DNA of 64,000 nt, from contig NC_073302.1 in the NCBI RefSeq assembly GCF_027595985.1, positions 402,363,310-402,427,309 of the forward strand, written 5' to 3'. Source of the stretch: Sorex araneus (taxonomy: Eukaryota > Chordata > Mammalia > Eulipotyphla > Soricidae). The notes below the pieces were generated by a model that saw only the letters and a program-made list of their open reading frames with translations, did no database searches and had not been told where the DNA came from. Both the position numbers and the translations under genes were made by a program. This document shows positions 1-10,100 of the stretch, piece after piece; the stretch's first letter is position 1; the number at the start of each line of letters is the position of its first letter.

Positions 1-282
1 GGTGCCCGTGCTCCCACATTTGTGCTCCCGCATTTCAGAGGAAGGCTCCAAGCCCTCGGCTCTCCATTCCAAAGGGCAATAACCATAGCTAAACTCAGGA
101 GCCATACCATAAGGAAGCGAGAGAGGCCGGTGACCACAAATCGATTACTTCCACATCGCCAGTTTCACTGCCTCTTAAGGCAGGATTTACAGTCTCAAAA
201 ACTGGGACCAGAATAATTTTTCATCCAATCTATGGATATCTCAAAGAGAATCTTCTTTCTCCTAGTTTTGGTGTTGCTGGTT

Positions 283-417
283 TGGGGTAGTTTAGGCCAC
301 ACTGAGTATGCTCAGGGATCACTCCTGGCAGTGCTCCCAGGACCATATGCTGGATCAAATCGGGACCAGACACACATAAGGCAACTGCCTTAACCCTGTA
401 CTGTTCCTCCAGCCCAA
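283..417 (-). repeat. Old tRNA-type SINE, antisense
   Basis: It carries the conserved tail (ctcagggatcactcctggcagtg) and head end (cctccagccc) of the local SINE type, strongly diverged. Confidence 0.6.
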
Positions 418-478
418 GACAGCAAGTCCTGTACAACCAGGGATGCCCAATCTCATATTTACTCTCTCTTACAGTTCT

Positions 479-655
479 TTATTTTTTAAAAATTGAATCA
501 CCATGAGATGAAGTTACAAAAAAGCTTTCATGATTGAGTTTCAGCCATACAATGATCTAACACCCATCCCTCTACCAGTGCACATTCTCCACCACCAATG
601 TCTCCAGTATCCCTCTCGCCACCCCCACCCCACCCCTCCAACCTGACTACTATCT
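479..655 (-). repeat. L1-like 3' end, antisense
   Basis: T-rich start, then gaatcaccatgagatg, then ccatccctctaccagtg and a C-rich run. This 3'-end signature recurs about ten times in the window. Confidence 0.65.
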
Positions 656-689
656 TACATCATACATAAATATTTATTAAACATGGATT

Positions 690-1300
690 AGAGACAAATA
701 TAAGGCCTGAAACCAAAAATATATAGAAGAAAATATAGAAAGTATTTTCTAGAAGGTGTTTTTGTAGATTTGTCTGCAATGTAAAGAGGAATGAAACAAA
801 GGTAAGAATAAATAAAAATATAGCAAACAAATAGTTTCAGCACAAAAGAAACCATCACCAAAAATTTTAGTCAATCTACTAAATTGGAAACACATTTGTA
901 GATTGCATATATGGCAGGGTATTAACACCCCAAATCTAGAAACAATATGTACATCTCAACAATTAAATAAAACGCAAACAACTCAATTTTAAAAAATTAA
1001 TAAGAAGCCCTACATGTACATTTCACCAAGACATATAAATGGTCACAGACACATGAAAAGATGTTCAGTATCACTTGATATGAAAAAATGCAATTCAAAC
1101 CCACAATGAGATATCACTTCACATTAGTTAGTGTTACTATTTTAAAAAATAATTAAAATGAAACATTAGTGTTGGTGAGGCAGTGGTGAAAAGGAACCCT
1201 TTTAGCATTAGTGGGAATGTAAACTGGTGCAGTTACTGTGGAAAGAATATATCAAAATATTTAAAGTGGGGAAAATTAACTATTTTAAATAAACTTCCCT
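690..1300 (+). mobile_element. L1 ORF2 C-terminal region, degenerate
   Basis: Contains the typical L1 ORF2 3' text (gaaaagatgttcagtatcac, ccacaatgagatatcacttc, gtgggaatgtaaactggtgc). Many stops; 5'-truncated. Confidence 0.75.
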
Positions 1301-1611
1301 GTGCACCAACTTCACACAAATAACGTGCAGATTTCATACGAGACAATGCTAGATGTTTATTAAATACTTCTTAGTAATATTAGTTATTAGTTATAAGTTT
1401 AATATTAGAGTTTAAGATTTCATAAGTCATAAGAGATTAATGTTTAATAATCAAGATTGTTAGCAAATACAGATAACATCTCTCAAGATAAAGTATAAAA
1501 ATACTGTCTCTTAAAAATTCTCTCCTGCCCTCTGCTGTTCATTTATTGAACATACATCTTTGGCATTTACATTTAAAGAGTAATGAAATTCTTCACCTAT
1601 TATTTCATTGA

Positions 1612-1672
1612 GTCAGTAGCACTGCACTTTAGCACTGTCCTCCTGTTCATCGATTTGCTCAAGTGGGCACCA
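1612..1672 (-). repeat. RTE-type 3' tail fragment
   Basis: tagcactgcactttagcactgtcctcctgttcatcgatttgctc matches the 3' end of the RTE at 22.4 kb, with CAGTGCTA-type tail repeats. Confidence 0.65.
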
Positions 1673-1754
1673 GTAACGATATATATTTATATCTCTCTAT
1701 ATACAATATATTATATCTATATTACTCTATGATTTGTTGCCTACTTCTGAACTC

Positions 1755-1915
1755 CATCAAATATGGTGTGGTAATTATGGAAAATGGGTAGGAAGTGTCT
1801 TATAATGTGTCCAGTCGGCTGCTGGGGCTGGATTCCTTGGGGCAAGGAGGGTTCTCACCCGCACCACTCTGGGGCGCCCTGAGTGAAAACAGCCTGGTGC
1901 GAAGTCCATAATAAT
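1755..1915. repeat. Unassigned dispersed repeat, copy A
   Basis: The 1757-1803 stretch (tcaaatatggtg, attatggaaaatgggta, aagtgtc) recurs on the opposite strand at about 21398-21442. Family not recognised. Confidence 0.5.
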
Positions 1916-2154
1916 AAGATAGCTATTGCAACTTGAAATAGTGAGAATCAGTTCATATATCACCCAGTGTAAAAATGAACTGAATCCCTATCGGACAACG
2001 TGGCTGCATTCTTCATTTCTTCTACACTGTCACTCTGTCACTAGGGAAAACCACAAAACATATTTGATTCTCTACATTATTTCACAAAGCAATTATCAAG
2101 AACAGACAAATTATAAAAGCCTGATACATAATAACTACATATTAAATATTTACT

Positions 2155-3232
2155 ATTTCTCTATCTAAAAATGCAAGAGTCGAACTGATCGAGAGGGAAG
2201 GTGAGGATTAAAGAGACAATACATGTGTTCATTTCATTGGCCCATTTTCTGATGGGGTTGGCTGTTTTCTTCTTGTGGAGTTCAACCAGTGCCTTGTAAA
2301 TCCTTGATATCAACCCCTTGTCAGATGGGTATTGGGTGAATATCTTTTCCCATTCTGTAGACTGTCTTTGTATTCTGGTCGCTGTATCTTTTGAGGTACA
2401 GAGGCTTCTCAGTTTAAGGTAGTCCCATTTGTTTATCTCTGTTTTCACTTGCCTGGTCAGTGGCGAGTCCTCTTTGAAGATATCTGTAGCTTCAATGTCG
2501 TAGAGGGTTTTGCCAACCTTGTCTTCAATGTACCTCATGGATTCTGGTCTAATGTTGAGGTCTTGAATCCATTTTGATCTGACTTTTATGCATGGTGTTA
2601 GGTATAAGTCTGAGCTCATTTTTTTTTGCATGTAGCTGTCCAGTGTTGCCAGTACCATTCGTTAAAGAGGCTTTCCTTGCTCCACTTCACATTTCTTGCT
2701 CCCTTATCAAAGATTAGACGATCATATATTTTAGGGTGTGTGTAAGGATATTCTACCCTGTTCCATTGGTCTACTGCTCTGCCTTTGTTCCAGTACCATG
2801 CAGTTTTAATTATTACTGCTTTGTAGTAGAGTTTGAGGTTGGGAAAGGTGATGTCTCCCACCTTCTTTTTCCCCAAAATTGCTTTAGCTATTCGTGGGTG
2901 TTTGTTGTTCCATATGAAATTTAAGAGTGTTTGGTCCACTTCCTTGAAGAATATAAAGATATCCTTATAGGGATCACATTGAATATGTATAATGCTTTGG
3001 GAAGTATTGCCATTTTGACAATGTTAATTCTCCCAATCCATGAACAGGGGATGTGCTTCCATTTCCTCGTGTCCTCTTTTATTTCATGAAGTAACGTTTT
3101 GTAATTTTCTCTGTACAGGTCCTTTGCGTTCTTAGTTAAGCTGATTCTGAGGTACTTGATTTTCTGAGGCATGATTGTGAATGGGACTGCTTTTTTCATA
3201 TCACTTTCTTCTCTCTCATTATTTGCATAAAG
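2155..3232 (-). mobile_element. L1 ORF2 3' portion (reverse transcriptase C-terminal side), decayed
   Basis: Minus-strand frames at 2161-2658, 2616-2939 and 2921-3268 together read like the second half of L1 ORF2 (for example [18 protein letters not shown], then [18 protein letters not shown], then [17 protein letters not shown], then the W-rich C-terminal domain). Frameshifts split it. No ORF1 or endonuclease is present. Confidence 0.88.
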
Positions 3233-3716
3233 TGTTGAGAGAGCTGAGTTCTGATGGAACCGCAGCATTGATCTTTATTTCAGGCAGCCTTTTTTTATAT
3301 CTCTATCAGGAACTTGGCAGGTAAAATCATCATTCATAGTTATTCATGATTGTTACAAAGAGCACATGCTTATGATCATAACAAAGGTGAGGAACATAGT
3401 ATAGTAAAAAACAACTTCTTCCTAAATCAATAATATGCAAACAAACAGTATTATTGTTTCTGTAATTTTTCATAATTGTAGCAGGTGTAATTTCGGTAGA
3501 ATCAAAGCACATCTATTTCTTATTAACATGATTGCAGACTTTGAGTAGTGAACTATTAACTTCTCTATGGGCTTAGTTTGGCGACACAATGGCCACCCCA
3601 CTTATTCGGGGTGGCGGGACAGAGAGCTGTGCCAAGTATTCTTGGCCCTCGTTTGAGGCAGCTCCCGGGCTATGTCCATTTTAGGACCCTGCATAGGCAG
3701 GCAGCAGCCCCCCACA
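3233..3716 (-). mobile_element. Candidate endogenous retrovirus LTR (ERV2/ERVK-like), antisense
   Basis: On the minus strand the segment starts TGTGGGGGGCTG and ends CTCTCTCAACA. A TATA-like gatataaaaaaagg (about 3289-3302) is followed closely by AATAAA (plus 3274-3279) and a short U5. That order is typical of class II LTRs. No target-site duplication was found, and the last ~25 bp could be read as L1, so boundaries are tentative. Confidence 0.45.
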
Positions 3717-4139
3717 AACCCCCAGAGGTCTCAGTGTACCTTATTATGGTAAAAGGGACACAGATTTCCTCAAAGATCTTGCCACAATGGAACAGACATA
3801 AGGAAAGAAGGGACATTCGCATGTGCTTAGTGTGGCACACTGTGGGATTGGGAAGTGGTGATCAGCTGAATGATTATGAACAGAGGAAATTAATGCAACT
3901 AAGAAATATATGTAGAGGGTGGCAGGAGGAAGTTACAGGAAAGGAGGATAGAAGGTTCCAGGTAGGAGCACATACTATATTTTGAGTATGCAAAAGTTTA
4001 ATGAAGTTTCAGAGGCCATTGTAGAACCTCTATGACCTCCCCTTGTATGCTGCAGCAGTTCTCCAAACTGGATGATGAGCACGTGCTTTCACATAAATTG
4101 ATGATGTGTCCAGTTTGAGTGTGCAACCACTTGAGCATT
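3717..4139. other. Unassigned stretch between LTR candidate and L1
   Basis: Contains a + strand open frame (3578-3985, overlapping the LTR candidate) without recognisable domains. It may be ERV internal sequence or old L1. Confidence 0.3.
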
Positions 4140-4480
4140 TCAGCATGAGGGGGACTATAATGAAGAATGTCGAGAACATGTACATCCTGTGTACTGATCT
4201 CAGTGGGAATACTTTCAATTTTTTTGACCATTAAGAATAATATTGGCTATAGGCTTTTTATAGAGAGTGTTACTATCTTGAGAAAGGTTCCTCTAACCCC
4301 CACTTTTTAAAAACATGAATGGGTGTTGAACCTTGTCAAAAGCTTTGTTTGCATCGATTAATATGATCATACATTTTTATCTTTCCTTTTACTGATGTGG
4401 TGTATTATGTTAATTTGTTTACATATACTGAACCAACCTTGAATCCCTGGAATGAATACCACCACTTGAATTTATATTAA
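4140..4480 (-). mobile_element. L1 ORF2 central reverse-transcriptase fragment
   Basis: Reverse complement reads through the L1 RT region (I-L-I-D-A-N-K-A-F-D-like and A-N-I-I-L-N-G-like text) with stops. It is upstream of, and in the same orientation as, the 2155-3232 piece, probably the same original element interrupted. Confidence 0.7.
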
Positions 4481-4545
4481 TCCTCATTGAGAACGAAAGG
4501 GCATTAAAAGGGAGAGAGAAAAGTAGGAAAAAGACAAACATTGTC

Positions 4546-4725
4546 GGGGCCGGAGCGATAGCACAGCGGGTAGGGCGTTTGCCTTGCACGCGGCCGACCT
4601 GGGTTCGATCCCCGGCATCCCATATGGTCCCCCAAGCACCGCCAGGAGTAATTCCTGAGTGCAAAGCCAGGAGTAACCCCTGAGCATCGCTGGGTGTGAC
4701 CCAAAAAGCAAAAAAAAAAAAAAAA
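4546..4725 (+). mobile_element. Young Sor-type tRNA SINE with 15-bp TSD
   Basis: Near-consensus: tagcacagcggg box A, ggttcgatccc box B, ending in poly(A). Flanked by perfect direct repeats aagacaaacattgtc at 4531-4545 and 4726-4740. Good reference copy for the family. Confidence 0.92.
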
Positions 4726-4915
4726 AAGACAAACATTGTCTCGTTTTTTTTCAATTGCCTATTGAACAATAAGGTATATCAACCCTGTCATTTAGTACAA
4801 TCATTGTCTTCTTAAAACATAAGAAACAGACTCAGATGATAATGACCACCAAATGAGTAGCAAGCCCAGGAAAATAATCAGTCCATGCGCTTCTAAGTGC
4901 ACCACTGCACACTTC

Positions 4916-5037
4916 TTTCTCTTGTTTACTCTCTTTCTCTCTTTCTTAGTCTCTCTATTTCTCTCTTCCCCTCTTCCCCTCTCCCCCTCCCTCCTTCTCT
5001 CTCTCTCTCCCTCTCCCTCATACTTCCTCCCTCTCCT
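4916..5037 (+). repeat. Pyrimidine (CT-rich) tract
   Basis: Long C/T-only run on the + strand with short ctctct repeats. It gives spurious Ser/Leu/Pro-rich ORFs. Confidence 0.8.
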
Positions 5038-5559
5038 AGCCCACCTCATTGCATTGTTCTTTCCCCTCCCACCGTTCATTCCATTTTAATCCTAAGACCA
5101 AGGATCATTTACTGCTAATATGAGTTCAGATATCTTGGATCTTTCTAGATGACTTAAGTCAATGCAAGAGCTAAATTAACAATACTTCACCTTGCAATCT
5201 TGTGGATGCTTACATAGTTTGATCCTTTGTGACAAGAAAGTACTACTCTCCTCATTTTAACAGTGAGAATTTTTGAGCCCCAAACCGTTCAATGCCTGAT
5301 GTAGGATATCTTTTAGAATAAGGAAGGAGCCAAGGGTATTGCTGTCCCTGTATTTTTTTGCTATCACATAGGGAGTTTCCTCAGAGAGCACAGTTCTGTC
5401 TTTTCAGAAAACTCCGCACTAGTTAAGTGAAGATTGAATTTAACCATCGACTGAGGGTTATATTTTGTATATAGCTCTCACCTTCAAAGGCTCAGTTTCT
5501 TACTCTTGGTCGTGTTGTTTGTTCAGACTTTTCTCTCTGTTTTGGCCTCCTAGTCTCAC

Positions 5560-6061
5560 TCCAAAGCTCAACCCACTTGAAGGGAGTCGCGTCCTCGGTA
5601 TCCAAGGTAACCATAGAGCCTTGCCCGCCTACTCCTGCAGCGTTTCCCATTGGTCATTCCTGTTTCCTTCCCCGCCCTTCCTCCAATAGCAAATGGGTTT
5701 AGAGAGGAACAAATGCCTCCGGGATCCAATCCAATAGCTGCTTTTACTAACCAACGCCATGCCTACCGGGATATGTAGTTTCTAGCAGGCCCAGAGCCCT
5801 CCAAAGTCAGATTCCCTGAAAACTACCTGTCCCGTCGTCCTTCGCGACAGGGGGCAGAGGGCGAAGTGTGGGGGGTCAGACTAGATGCTCACGCGCCTGT
5901 AAGGTGTATTCCGCAGAGATCCGTGTTGTTGGACCCAGCGAGCAATCTTGTTTCTGCATCAGGAAACCCCGCGAAAGTGTCTCCTCTTTTGGCATGACCC
6001 GGCTCGGCGTGAGGCTGTCGGGTGTCTGAGAGGCTCGGAGGAGGGCGCGAGGGGGCTGGCC
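5560..6061 (+). promoter_or_regulatory. FAM185A: FAM185A promoter and 5' UTR
   Basis: Upstream of the start codon lie four CCAAT boxes: an inverted one at 5649-5653, then 5683-5687, 5726-5730 and 5731-5735. A CCCCGCCC GC-box-like stretch is at 5670-5677. A ccgggatatgtagtt motif at 5766-5780 resembles the ZNF143/SBS type. A CTCF-like core gcgacagggggcag is at 5844-5857. There is no convincing TATA box. This is a housekeeping-type CpG promoter; the exact transcription start cannot be read from sequence. Confidence 0.7.
5994..6029 (+). other. Possible upstream ORF (11 codons plus stop)
   Basis: ATG at 5994 is out of frame with the main start, and its frame closes at TGA 6027-6029, 32 nt before the FAM185A ATG. 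It matters only if transcription starts upstream of 5994. Confidence 0.35.
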
Positions 6062-6446
6062 ATGTTTGCCCCCCATTCCGGGTGCCGCGGGCTGGGTCCG
6101 CTCCGAGCCTGGGCGCTGGAGGCCGGCAGGCGCTGGCCGCGTCGGGCCGGCCCGTGCCGGCTGTCTGGCTCCGCGCGCGGGACCCCGAGGGAGTGGACCG
6201 TGCCGGTGAGCCCCTTTGGGCAGCTGCGGGCGCGACTGCCGTGCCACCTGGCGCTCCGGCCCCTGGACCCGCTGGCCTGCCCCGACGGGGCGCGCGTGCA
6301 GGTGGCCGTGAGCGGCGCGGAGGGCGTGCCCGGGGGCGCCGGCAGCCTGCAGGTGACGTACGACGAGGCGCGGAAGGAGGTGAGCATCGTGTCGGACACC
6401 ATCCACCCGCAGGCCTCCGTGGAGGTGAACGTGCCTGTCAAGTTCG
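6062..6446 (+). CDS. FAM185A: FAM185A coding exon 1
   Basis: It encodes residues 1-128 plus the first base of codon 129. The ATG at 6062 has G at -3 (gccATG), is the first in-frame ATG, and begins with MFAP as I recall for the human protein. The exon sits in the CpG island. The N-terminus is Arg-rich and followed by the conserved block WTVPVSPFGQLRARLPCHLA. The frame runs into exon 2 only if the exon ends at 6446 (TTCG), so the intron begins GCAAGT, a GC donor. Reading on through 6447 reaches a stop at once. No GT donor nearby gives the right phase. Confidence 0.9.
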
Positions 6447-7128
6447 GCAAGTGACGGGGACGGGATCGGGGGGCGGCGCGCGGGGCAGGAGCTTCTCCCC
6501 ACCCCCGTCCCCGAGATGCCTTGGACACGCGTCACCGGAAAGTGACAAACGTAGACTTAGGGGCTACGGGCAAGATTAAGGTTCCAGAACGCAGCGGAGG
6601 ACTCCGCGGGCAAGGACGCGGGCGGGGACCCCAGTGCACATGGGCGGGGAGAACTGGCGTTGGGGCCGAGTTTAAACCCGAGGTCAGGTCCACTAGGTCT
6701 CTCTCTGCCACGTGTGGTGCTTGCTGGACAGACCTGTTACCTGCCCGTGAAGACACATCGGCTGGGGTGATGTGAAGACATATCACCCCCCCCACACACA
6801 CACATCTGCCACATCCCCACATCACCCGGTCTTCTAGGAACTGGGACCTTTGTTGGTTTTGGGTTTTTTTTTATACTTACAATTAAAATTTTTTTAAACT
6901 ATTTTAAATTGAGTCACTGTGAGATACACAGTTATAAAGCTGTTCATGATCAGGTTTCAGTCATACCATGATCCAACACCCATCCCTCCACCAGTGTACA
7001 TTTCCCACCACCAGTATCCCCAGTTTCCATTCCGCAGCCCCTCCCAGCCTGCCTCTATGGATCAATGCAGGCTCTTTCTCTTTCTCTGTCTCTGTCTCTG
7101 TCTCTGTCTCTGTCTCTCTGTCTCTCTG

Positions 7129-7180
<52 letters not shown>

Positions 7181-10100
7181 CTATGGTCTGCAATACAGGT
7201 ACTGAGAGCTTATGTTCATTCCTTTACCTACTTTCACCATGCACTTCCTACCCAGAGAGATCATTTCCAACTATCTTTTGTCATAATGGTCCCTTCTCTA
7301 TCCCAAATTGCCTTCTCCCGAGCTGGGCGTTTTGAACATCAAGAACACTTCTTTTTAAGATCCTTGGGCTCTGGCTTCTTCACCCAAGTTGGGGGTTTTG
7401 GGGAGTGTTCGCTTCACCCAACCAGATCCGCTGCGTTCTGACTCTTGGCTCAGACATATGCAGTGAAGATGGGACTTTTATCTGTAGTAGATGCAAGCCT
7501 GTATAAGTGTGTTTTTTGTTCTTTTTAAATTTTTATGGTTAACATCGGAATTTCTAACCCAGTGTATATTTGACCCCTTCGGAAGTCGCCTCTTTCCTGC
7601 CCTCATTTGAGCCTCCAAGGGTGCCAATGATTAGACATTTTAGAAATCAAGTGAAAACTGAATATTATTTGTGGAACCTGTTATGTTATTCTTGAACACA
7701 TTGTTCCTGCAGTTTAGACAATTTTTTTTTTGCTTTTTGGGGTCACACCCGGCTATGCTTAGGGTTTACTCCTGGCTCTGCACTCAAGAATTACTCCTAG
7801 CGGTGCGTGGGAGACCATATTGGATGCTGGGAATCGAACCCGGGCCGGTTGCGTGCAAGGCAAACGCCCTCCCTGCCGTGCTATCACTCCAGCCCCTGTT
7901 CCTGCAGTTTAGCAATAGTAGAGCACTTTATTTTCCAGGGTTTTTGCTTCTTGCTAATCCATGGTCTGGTGGTCCTACAGCATTTCCTCTTGGTGCACAG
8001 CCTAGGCATTCGAGCCCCAAGTCAACCCTTGCGCTTGGGGTCATCCAACCTGGACCCCCCATGATGCTTTCGATTAGACTCCAACCTCTGAACTCTTATG
8101 TGTCCATGCTTTGAGACTGAAGTCAATTTTTCGTGAGCAGCAAACTTTGAAGAAAAACTTTCCTGTTATTTCACAAATGCGAGTTGCTGTGCACACAACG
8201 CTCTTTTAGGATCAGTTCCTCAGGCTGTCCTCCCTCCTGAGACTTAAGGATGATGCTGATGATAATCATAGTAGCACTAAACACAGGATAGTCTTTTCTG
8301 ATCTTTGCAGTTCTACTTTCAAATGTGTATTGTTGTCACCATTTCACATAAGAAAATTGAGATGCAGCAAGTTTTCATAAAGTGTTTATGATGGGTGAAA
8401 AAATAGAAAAAAAATCTATGCCTTGGTGAAATGTTCTACATGGGGGAGATGGTAAAAATTTGTGTATTCTGGGAGGAGGTGGTATATAGTATAGTAGGTA
8501 GGGCATTTGTCTTGCACGTGGCTGACCCAAGTTCAATCCACAGTATCCTATATAGTCCCCCAAACACCACCAGGAGTATTTCCTGAGTGCAGAGCCAGAA
8601 GTAACCCCTGAGCACTGTAGAAAAACAAAAACAATAAACAGAAATGTATATTCTCTACCAGACATAGAGTCCGAGTCAGAAGCTGAACTTAATGGGAGTC
8701 TGCTCATTCACTACCCTACATCTCTTCTCCACTTCTTTGAACTAGCCTTGATATCAGGACATCCTGATGACCTAAAATGTGCAGAAAAAACCTTGCCAAT
8801 GTATTAACTGTAGGAGGATACAAACTGAATATTGAAATCAAAATAGGCAAAAATTTTGGTAGCATAAATAAAATTGTAACTATCTGTGCTAATCCCAAAC
8901 CTCATTATTTATTGAACCCTCTTTCGATCACAAGCTACTCTCCAAGAAATGGGCTACTTCTGTGAGTCTATCCTGTAGGCCTCTAGATCAAGATCATTTA
9001 ATTAGATTCATATTTATTTCCCCACTTTGGCATTTACATGTTTTAGAAGTAGGTAATCGTAGCATTACTATTATGCAGTGTTTCACCTAATTCTCCACTT
9101 AACCCACTGAGGGCAGAACATTTTTTAAATGTTTCCTTTTCTCCTTAGTAGTGCTGCTTTAGATCAAGTCTTAACACTACTAGGTAAAAATCTCGCTGCA
9201 CCATTTATATTCGTGTAAGCTCAGTAAAACTATCTTTCAATTGATCCCCACCAAACTTATGCTGTTATTTTATTTTATTTGGTCTTTAGGTCACACCCAG
9301 CAATGCTCAGGGGTTACTCATGATTCTGCATTCAGGAATTACTCCGAATGGTTCCTTGGGAGCCATATGCAATGCTGGGATGCAACAGGGTCAACTATGT
9401 CCAAGGCAGGCACCTTACCTGCTGTACTATCTCTCCAACCCTCTTTGCTGTTACTTAAACCTTTATGGAGATTTCCATACACAAATGTAAAAATTTACTT
9501 TTGTGCCCTAACAATTGAAATCATAGTATTACGTGACCCAGTGTGTTAGGGGAGGAGAAAGAGAAGCACTGTGTTTATATTTCTCTAATCTGGCTTAGTA
9601 AATTGTCAGTATATTTATTAAACAAATCATCAGTTTCTTTGAATTAAATCCTATATAGCAGTATTTTTAATTTTAAAAACATATTTCTATTCCTAGTGAT
9701 CATACTTAAAATTGACCACTAAGGATAGCGCATAGGTTTCCTTATTTTCCAAATTTTCTTCAGATACCACTTATTTATATTATTTTCCTGTGGTTCAAAG
9801 CTAAAAAGCTTAGAACTAAAAAGTGTTAGGTGACTTAAAGTTATTCCCATCCTTTTATTACTTCATATATATTGTGAGATAAATGCCTAGCGAACGCCTC
9901 AGTTTTGAGATATGAGAAGTTAGAAGTAGGCTTTGAAAGCCCACATCATGTTTTCATTTACTTATACAAGTTACTTCTGCAATACACTTTAATTTGGGCA
10001 TGGGATGGGAAAAAAAACTTTAAATATTAGAAAAGAGACTGACATCTTAATTTACCTTAATCACTTGTTAGCTTGCTGTTTTCTTTTATGCACCTGAGTG

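Larger units (their letters stand above)
5820..6640. other. CpG island
   Basis: A GC-rich, CpG-dense block surrounds coding exon 1 in an otherwise AT-rich window. It produces long open frames on both strands that are composition artefacts apart from FAM185A exon 1. Confidence 0.85.

Noticed and set aside
3578-3985. 135-codon + ORF as a possible gene
   Set aside because: It overlaps an LTR candidate in antisense and has no start context, splice sites or family resemblance.
4546-4620. Possible tRNA gene
   Set aside because: Box A and B are present, but the sequence is the head of a SINE with poly(A) tail and TSD, repeated all over the window.
4853-5118. Ser/Leu/Pro-rich ORFs in the pyrimidine tract
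   Set aside because: Simple-sequence artefact with no non-repeat residues of note.
5948-6061. N-terminal extension of FAM185A upstream of the ATG at 6062
   Set aside because: The open frame begins at a TTG and has no in-frame ATG before 6062; family members start MFAP-like at this point.
5876-6535. Long minus-strand ORFs (219 and 189 codons) across FAM185A exon 1
   Set aside because: They arise from CpG-island composition, have no ATG context or domain, and mirror the coding exon and its UTR.
6919-7441. 138- and 157-codon + ORFs over the CT microsatellite
   Set aside because: They run antisense through an L1-like 3' end and a (CT)n tract.
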